This document shows, one piece after another, positions 14,263 through 18,347 of a DNA stretch of 18,347 nucleotides. The position numbers were made by a program, and so were the translations under genes. The stretch covers positions 1 through 18,347 of the forward strand of contig CAMWVO010000006.1 of NCBI GenBank assembly GCA_947177695.1. The letters run 5' to 3'. Numbering within the stretch: the stretch's first letter is position 1; the number at the start of each line of letters is the position of its first letter. The notes beneath the pieces are model-generated. The model did no database searches. It saw only the letters and a list, made by a program, of their open reading frames with translations, and had not been told where the DNA came from. The stretch comes from an uncultured Clostridia bacterium (GTDB taxonomy: Bacteria; Bacillota; Clostridia; Oscillospirales; Ruminococcaceae).

Positions 14263-15150
14263 ATGCAAACAGTAAGAGATGAACATTTTTATATTGATTC
14301 TAAACCAATAGCAGCATTCATTACAAGAGAAGCCGCAATGGGACGTATAGTTGTACCATTTCGACCTCCTATGAGTATTGATTCAAGGGTAACGATAATC
14401 AAGCCCGATGACTTCAATATAAAGACATTGTTCGGGAGCTTCCACCAGTACAGCCATAAGGACTTTATGACCATACAAATGAAGCGAATAGGCTTCAGCG
14501 GTAGTTCCGAATGTTTTGACGAGCCGATACTGACAATATACGGAATGATGATGACTGGTCTTGTAACAGTTGCCGAATCGGGTAAGCAAAGCACACGTAT
14601 TTTTACATTAAATCCCAAGCTATCAGTGTATATTTGCGGCAGCAAGGCTGTCGTGGGGTCTGTAATAACTGAAACCAAGGAACACCCCTGTGATGTGAAG
14701 AAGAACGGCATATCATGCTTGGAGATAATTCCTCAGCGCACAAATGATACATGGACGTATGATTGTCAGCCCGCATATTACAAGTGTAAGAAAGAACAAC
14801 TGGTGACCTACACGCTTTCAATTTTGAAAATGCGTAATAAAATCATTTCTCAGCTTTTAAGCGGTATTCTCGATATCCAGTATTTTGATATAAAGACACG
14901 TACAGTAAGGGATATTACCACGAGCCTGTCTCAAACTGGATTAGCGAATATCATGGAGGCGAAGGTCTATCAGCGTATAGTAAAGGAGATGATTGATGAA
15001 AAGAAAATGGCGACATTGAAGCTACCTGTCCTGCATTCGGACAACAGCGAAATGGTAGAGATTTTTATCCCTGCCATAATGAGTTATAAGTACCAGACAG
15101 CGGGTCTGCTGTTGGGTAAGAAGTTCGACCCCTTTAACAAGAGCAAGTAA
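14263..15150 (+). CDS. Unrecognised 295-residue protein
   Basis: I do not recognise a family. The sequence is a soluble alpha/beta mixture with no signal peptide. The first half is strand-rich (GRIVVPFRPPMSIDSRVTII, LTIYGMMMTGLVTVA, LSVYICGSKAVVGSVI). The second half is helical (TYTLSILKMRNKIISQLLSG, ANIMEAKVYQRIVKEMIDEKK), ending with a Lys-rich tail. AGAGGAGG at 14244-14251 precedes ATG 14263 by 11 bases. It stands alone between the FN3 terminator and a serine recombinase, and an imperfect copy of the CACACT motif (AGAAACACACT) lies upstream near 14122. The helical C-terminal half could be a DNA-binding or assembly domain, but nothing specific supports that. Confidence 0.8.
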   Translation: MQTVRDEHFYIDSKPIAAFITREAAMGRIVVPFRPPMSIDSRVTIIKPDDFNIKTLFGSFHQYSHKDFMTIQMKRIGFSGSSECFDEPILTIYGMMMTGLVTVAESGKQSTRIFTLNPKLSVYICGSKAVVGSVITETKEHPCDVKKNGISCLEIIPQRTNDTWTYDCQPAYYKCKKEQLVTYTLSILKMRNKIISQLLSGILDIQYFDIKTRTVRDITTSLSQTGLANIMEAKVYQRIVKEMIDEKKMATLKLPVLHSDNSEMVEIFIPAIMSYKYQTAGLLLGKKFDPFNKSK

Positions 15151-15155
15151 AAAAT

Positions 15156-15183
15156 GGGCGTATGCTGATAAGGGTATACGCCC
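15156..15183 (+). terminator. Hairpin after the 295-residue gene, possible weak terminator
   Basis: GGGCGTAT (15156-15163) pairs with ATACGCCC (15176-15183) just after the stop codon. No T-run follows, so termination efficiency is doubtful. Confidence 0.5.
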
Positions 15184-15207
15184 GATACTAAGGATAGCAA
15201 TGTTTGA

Positions 15208-15221
15208 AAAAGTATACTTTT
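15208..15221. promoter_or_regulatory. 14-bp perfect palindrome AAAAGTATACTTTT
   Basis: A perfect palindrome sits 116 bases upstream of the serine recombinase start, in an otherwise featureless gap. It could be an operator or recombinase-related site. AT-rich palindromes of this size can also arise by chance. Confidence 0.35.
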
Positions 15222-15336
15222 GGTACAGCAGATTAACGTCCCGATTATAGGCGATAAATCAGTTTAAAAATATCGTTCGGGTACTTTTTAAATGTTTGTA
15301 TATTGGTGAGACTTAAATAAACAGGAGGCGGTCTAT

Positions 15337-15984
15337 TTGGAGGGTAATAACAGAGTATACGGCTATGCGAGAGTAAGCTCTAAGGAGCAGAATTTGGACA
15401 GACAGCTTGAGGTTCTGAAGCAGTACGTTGACGAACGGAATATTATTACGGACAAGCAGTCGGGCAAAGATTTTGACCGCAATGGGTATCAGATGTTGAA
15501 GAGTCAATTACTGCGTTCGGGTGACACACTTTATATAAAGGAATTGGACAGGCTGGGGCGTGACTATACCCAAATGAAAAAAGAGTACGCCGAGCTTATT
15601 GATATGGGGGTAAATGTTTTTATTATAGACACACCGCTTCTTTCCACGGCGGATAAATCCGATTTGGAGAAAAGCCTTATCAGCAGTATGGTGTTTGAGC
15701 TTTTTGCGTATCTTGCGGAAAAGGAAAGATTGAAAATAAGAAGCCGATGTGCAGAGGGCATTGAATCGGCAAAAAAGCGAGGAGTAAAATTCGGCAGACC
15801 CCGTATACAAAGTCCCGACAACTGGAGCAAGGTGTATTCTGAGTGGCGGTCGGGTATGATTACAGCAGTTGAGGCTATGAAGCTGACGGGATTAAAGCGG
15901 AACAGCTTTTACCGTATGGTGAGGGAGGAAAAAGAGCGAAGCAGGCTTGACGAATTTCCGTCTATTTTTGACACTAAAGATTAA
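15337..15984 (+). CDS. Serine recombinase of the resolvase/invertase family
   Basis: A 215-residue small serine recombinase. The catalytic domain has VYGYARVSSKEQNLDRQLE with Arg12 and nucleophile Ser14, Arg48 in GKDFDRNGY, and ELDRLGRD with Asp71, Arg72 and Arg75. The long E-helix (LISSMVFELFAYLAEKERLKIRSRCAEGIESAKKRG in order, about 114-150) leads to the GRPR hinge (about 153-156). The C-terminal helix-turn-helix (about 178-200) includes AVEAMKLTGLKRNSFYRMV. All key residues are present, so it is probably active in resolution or inversion of DNA between short sites. Start is TTG 15337, with AGGAGG at 15323-15328 eight bases ahead. No inverted-repeat pair that would mark an invertible segment is obvious nearby. 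It may resolve cointegrates or dimers of the host element. Confidence 0.93.
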   Translation: MEGNNRVYGYARVSSKEQNLDRQLEVLKQYVDERNIITDKQSGKDFDRNGYQMLKSQLLRSGDTLYIKELDRLGRDYTQMKKEYAELIDMGVNVFIIDTPLLSTADKSDLEKSLISSMVFELFAYLAEKERLKIRSRCAEGIESAKKRGVKFGRPRIQSPDNWSKVYSEWRSGMITAVEAMKLTGLKRNSFYRMVREEKERSRLDEFPSIFDTKD

Positions 15985-16324
15985 TTATTTGATATTATGT
16001 CGGTATAAAAATTAGCAGTAAAATTTTACAATAATAAGCGTTGATTTTACGGCTTTTGCAATTTATATTTTTATATAAATTAATATGGTTTGTATAAAAA
16101 CAGTTAGTTCCTTTTATTTGTATTGAGCCAATAGTTATTTGTTCGGGTAAAGCAAAATTGCCGAACGAAGTAATAGTTTTATTCATTGATATTTACTGTA
16201 TTTTCCATTTTGCAGGGACACCTTGCAGATATAAAAATATGATTAGATGTAAAAGGAAACGGCTCGGGCAACCTTTTAATGAGTAATGAATTTCAGCGAG
16301 CGACAGTTGCTTTTTACAAGTCGG

Positions 16325-16350
16325 ACGGGAGTAAAAATTCGCTCCCGTTT
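16325..16350 (+). terminator. Terminator-like GC-rich hairpin
   Basis: ACGGGAG (16325-16331) pairs with CTCCCGT (16342-16348), followed by only TT before GG. It could end an RNA covering the stems at 16250-16348. The short T-run lowers confidence. Confidence 0.5.
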
Positions 16351-16538
16351 GGCTGTTTATTTAAAGAAGTGACAGGGTTTCACGGACATTGAAAATTGGA
16401 GTTAAAAATAAATTTTGCAATAAATATAAAGTTTTATTTTTTAAACTTGTTTTTTTAAAATAGCTTATTCAGGGCATTTGTCCCCGCCCTTTGAAAAAAA
16501 TAAATTAAAATACAAGTCAGTAAGAGGAGGCGTTTCGT

Positions 16539-16616
16539 ATGTCCGCATGGGGTATTTTAAACATAGCTTTTCGTATGCCCTCAGGCGGTCAAAAATGCCC
16601 TTTAACGGCTCTTTAG
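16539..16616 (+). CDS. Possible 25-residue peptide with strong ribosome site
   Basis: AGAGGAGG (16523-16530) lies eight bases before ATG 16539, an ideal arrangement. The frame encodes MSAWGILNIAF followed by RMPSGGQKCPLTAL and a TAG stop. Such a short frame could be a leader peptide, a small membrane or toxin-like peptide, or a truncated remnant of a longer gene whose downstream part has decayed into repeats. There is no coding evidence beyond the ribosome site. Confidence 0.3.
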   Translation: MSAWGILNIAFRMPSGGQKCPLTAL

Positions 16617-16796
16617 TTATCGCTTGGGGTAAAAAGTCCTTACAGCGGCTTTCTATGCTCTTAAATCGGCTTTATTTTTGCTATCGCTAAAGGCTCGCTG
16701 TAAGGGGCCAGAAACGCTCTGTAACGCTCGTCAAAGCAGTCCCTGCTGTAGTTTGCGGCAAAGGGGTATGCCGCCTTAAAACGGCTGTATTTTTGC
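16595..16796. repeat. Degenerate direct repeats ending in CGGCT plus T-rich tail
   Basis: ATGCCCTTTAACGGCT (16595-16610), ATGCTCTTAAATCGGCT (16655-16671) and ATGCCGCCTTAAAACGGCT (16768-16786) share the pattern ATGCYC-TTAAA-CGGCT. The last two continue with a nearly identical T-rich tail, TTATTTTTGC and GTATTTTTGC, to 16681 and 16796. Spacing is irregular (60 and 113 bases). They could be decayed coding repeats or RNA stem elements. Confidence 0.4.
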
Positions 16797-16883
16797 CTTT
16801 TTCGCCTTTGACCAATTAGATAAGAATTTCAAAAAAAGATTGTATAAATCACGCCTTGATTTATTTCTCCATGAGAGTTATCA

Positions 16884-16913
16884 ATCACACACCTTAATTT
16901 TTAGGAGTGTGAT
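16884..16913 (+). promoter_or_regulatory. Hairpin that sequesters the amidoligase ribosome site
   Basis: ATCACAC-a-CC (16884-16893) pairs with GG-a-GTGTGAT (16904-16913) around a T/A-rich loop. The 3' arm contains most of AGGAG (16903-16907), the only ribosome site for the TTG start at 16919. In the folded state initiation should be low, so a ligand, RNA or protein that opens it could switch on translation. Confidence 0.55.
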
Positions 16914-16918
16914 GCTTA

Positions 16919-17848
16919 TTGGATTTAAATTTAGACCAATTCAATTTCGGAATTGAGGTGGAATTTACTGGAATTTCACGAAAAACAGCAGCGGCGGCTG
17001 TAGCGGCAGTATTAAATTCCTCCGTGGAATACAGAGGGGAGGGCTATGATACATATGCCGTTGCGGACAGCAGAGGTCGCTTGTGGAAGGTAATGCGTGA
17101 TTCAAGTGTTATCCCCGAAAAAAAGGCAGGAGGGAGAACGGTCTCGGCAACAGATGATTACAAATGCGAATTTGTAACGCCTATATTGAGATATTCCGAG
17201 GGCATGGACACCTTGCAGCAAATAGTCAGAGCGTTGCGTTCAGCAAAGGGTTTTGCAAACGAGTCCGCAGGTATTCATGTCCATGTCGGAGCAGCAAACC
17301 ACACGCCTGCAACTCTGCGGAATCTTGCTAACATTTTCAAAAGCAAGCAGGATATTCTGTACCGTTCTCTTGGAGTTAAGCCGCGAAGAACTTCCTACTG
17401 CAAGAAGCTTGAGGACGAGTTTGTGGACAGGCTGAACAGCAACAAGCCGAAAACTATGGATTCATTTGCAAATGATGTTTACAAAAATCATGGAGGCACT
17501 TCGGAAATGAGGCATCATTATAGTTCGGCTCGCTATTATGGAATTAGTTTTCATTCGTATTTTACGAAAAAGACGGTGGAGTTTAGGCTGTTTAATTCTA
17601 CACTCCACGCCGGCCGGTTGAGGAGTTATGTCATACTTGCTATTGCAATGAGCAACCAAGCGATAATGCAAAAGTGTGCAAGTCCTAAAGTTACCACTTC
17701 CACGAACAAGTGCTTCACGTTCAGAACATGGCTCTTGAGAATGGGCTTTATCGGAGAATTATACGAAGTACCGAGGAAGCTATTGCTTGAAAATCTTGAG
17801 GGAAACAAGGCATGGAGGTATGATATTCCTGCAGCCGTAAATCAATAA
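16919..17848 (+). CDS. Putative amidoligase (glutamine-synthetase-like COOH-NH2 ligase)
   Basis: A 309-residue protein matching the Amidoligase_2 type, a glutamine-synthetase-like fold that joins a carboxylate to an amine using ATP. The N-terminal strand FNFGIEVEFTG carries the paired metal ligands Glu13 and Glu15. YKCEFVTPIL adds Glu84, SAGIHVHVGA has His120 and His122, and TVEFRLFNSTLHAGRL (219-234) gives Glu221 and Arg223. These are the core family motifs in order. It starts at TTG 16919, the only start consistent with AGGAG at 16903-16907. The next gene encodes a gamma-glutamylcyclotransferase-like protein 24 bases downstream, a pairing proposed in the literature on this family to form and trim amide-linked peptide tags or small peptides. 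The real substrate is unknown. The location beside recombinases points to a mobile or viral origin. Confidence 0.88.
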   Translation: MDLNLDQFNFGIEVEFTGISRKTAAAAVAAVLNSSVEYRGEGYDTYAVADSRGRLWKVMRDSSVIPEKKAGGRTVSATDDYKCEFVTPILRYSEGMDTLQQIVRALRSAKGFANESAGIHVHVGAANHTPATLRNLANIFKSKQDILYRSLGVKPRRTSYCKKLEDEFVDRLNSNKPKTMDSFANDVYKNHGGTSEMRHHYSSARYYGISFHSYFTKKTVEFRLFNSTLHAGRLRSYVILAIAMSNQAIMQKCASPKVTTSTNKCFTFRTWLLRMGFIGELYEVPRKLLLENLEGNKAWRYDIPAAVNQ

Positions 17849-17872
17849 AAAAATAAAAGGAGTTTGATAATT

Positions 17873-18346
17873 ATGTTATACTGTGCATACGGTTCAAATA
17901 TGAACATCGAGCAGATGGGTCTGAGGTGTCCCGAAGCTACTGTTGTGGGGACTGGCTTCATTCCGAACTATCTGTTAATGTTCAGAGGGAAATATGATTC
18001 GGCTGTTGCAACGATACAGCCAGACCGCACTTCCGAGTGCGGAAAAGAAAAGGGAGTTCCCGTTGTTGTATGGGATATTACTCCCAACGATGAAAAGGCT
18101 CTTGACAGATATGAGGGATATCCCCATTTTTACAAGAAAGACACGGTAAAGGTTCAGATGAATTACGAAAAAACGCTTGAGGCTATGGTTTACATAATGA
18201 ACAATGGCTACGGCGTGGGAGTACCCTCTGGAATATATTTTAACACTATCCTTGAGGGGTATCATGACAACAATATTGATTCGGAGTATTTGTTCAAACG
18301 CCTTGAGGCTGTAACTAATATGTGGTCGAGCAAGTTTAAAAACTGA
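17873..18346 (+). CDS. Gamma-glutamylcyclotransferase-like (AIG2/GGCT fold) protein
   Basis: A 157-residue protein of the GGCT/AIG2-like fold. The signature YCAYGSNM (3-10) forms the substrate-binding loop, and LDRYEGYPHFY contains Glu81, the likely catalytic acid/base. The region between (FRGKYDSAVATIQPD, GVPVVVWDITPNDEKAL) follows the family beta-barrel pattern. Such enzymes release 5-oxoproline from gamma-glutamyl amines or peptides. ATG 17873 is chosen because AGGAG at 17858-17862 lies 10 bases ahead; a TTG at 17864 would be only one base from that site. It is co-transcribed with the amidoligase and would act on the same amide linkage, as a remover or recycling enzyme (inference). The gene is complete, with the stop codon one base before the window end, so further operon members may follow. 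Confidence 0.9.
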   Translation: MLYCAYGSNMNIEQMGLRCPEATVVGTGFIPNYLLMFRGKYDSAVATIQPDRTSECGKEKGVPVVVWDITPNDEKALDRYEGYPHFYKKDTVKVQMNYEKTLEAMVYIMNNGYGVGVPSGIYFNTILEGYHDNNIDSEYLFKRLEAVTNMWSSKFKN

Positions 18347-18347
18347 T

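Larger units (their letters stand above)
15985..16918. other. Gene-poor stretch with hairpins and degenerate repeats
   Basis: About 930 bases without a convincing gene of normal size. It contains a GTTCGG/CCGAAC stem (16141-16146, 16161-16166), TAAAAGG/CCTTTTA (16250-16256, 16272-16278) around a GC-rich 15-base loop, a GC-rich hairpin at 16325-16348, a possible 25-codon reading frame at 16539-16616, three degenerate CGGCT-type repeats, and a hairpin over the next gene's ribosome site. The mix of stems between 16240 and 16350 could be a small structured RNA, but I cannot match it to a named family. Confidence 0.55.

Noticed and set aside
16478..16690. 70-codon plus-strand frame overlapping the 25-residue peptide
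   Set aside because: Its start has no ribosome site; the AGAGGAGG there fits the other frame at 16539.
16216..17219. 13-base repeat GGACACCTTGCAG at 16216 and 17207
   Set aside because: One match of this length is expected by chance in 18 kb, and the second copy lies inside the amidoligase coding sequence.

Overview
The window looks like accessory DNA of a low-GC Gram-positive bacterium of the Clostridia, probably a gut or rumen Ruminococcus-like organism. This is inferred from strong AGGAGG-type ribosome sites, some TTG/GTG starts, textbook TTGACA/TATAAT promoters, a secreted fibronectin-III protein and a 3' tRNA fragment that resembles Firmicutes tRNA-Trp. No rRNA, complete tRNA or core housekeeping operon is present.

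Left part (1-7290). A small XRE-type regulator (55-297) ends in a clear terminator. About 600 bp of non-coding DNA follows, rich in hairpins and short repeats. A strong promoter (826-854) with an inverted repeat over its spacer and -10 box then drives a compact four-gene operon: a NurA-like nuclease (906-2084), a HerA-like hexameric ATPase with an altered P-loop (2107-3789), an Hsp90/MORC-like GHKL ATPase (3807-5393) and a large B12-type radical SAM protein (5390-7258, 4-nt overlap). A hairpin terminator overlaps the last stop codon. The HerA-NurA pair points to DNA translocation and cleavage. The GHKL ATPase and radical SAM enzyme make the combination unusual. I regard this cassette as the best candidate for an undescribed system, most likely anti-mobile-element defence (inference).

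Junction (7290-8196). Just past the operon lies the 3' end of a tRNA (T-loop to CCA, 7454-7476) with a terminator right behind it, flanked by several sets of short direct repeats at about 11- or 21-bp spacing. This looks like an integrase attachment region. A tyrosine integrase with its own good promoter follows (8197-9381). The defence-like cassette therefore appears to sit at the end of one integrated element, with a second element or its remnant beginning next to it.

Right part (8197-18347). After the integrase come an unrecognised 238-aa protein, a Dam-like adenine methyltransferase, a 960-bp non-coding stretch with more than ten copies of CACAC-centred motifs, a leftward XRE regulator, and a divergent secreted four-domain FN3-like protein. 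Next are an unrecognised 295-aa protein, a serine recombinase, another roughly 930-bp gene-poor stretch with hairpins and degenerate repeats, and a two-gene unit of an amidoligase and a gamma-glutamylcyclotransferase-like protein. The last pair would make and remove or recycle an amide-linked gamma-glutamyl-type modification. A hairpin that covers the amidoligase ribosome site suggests translational control.
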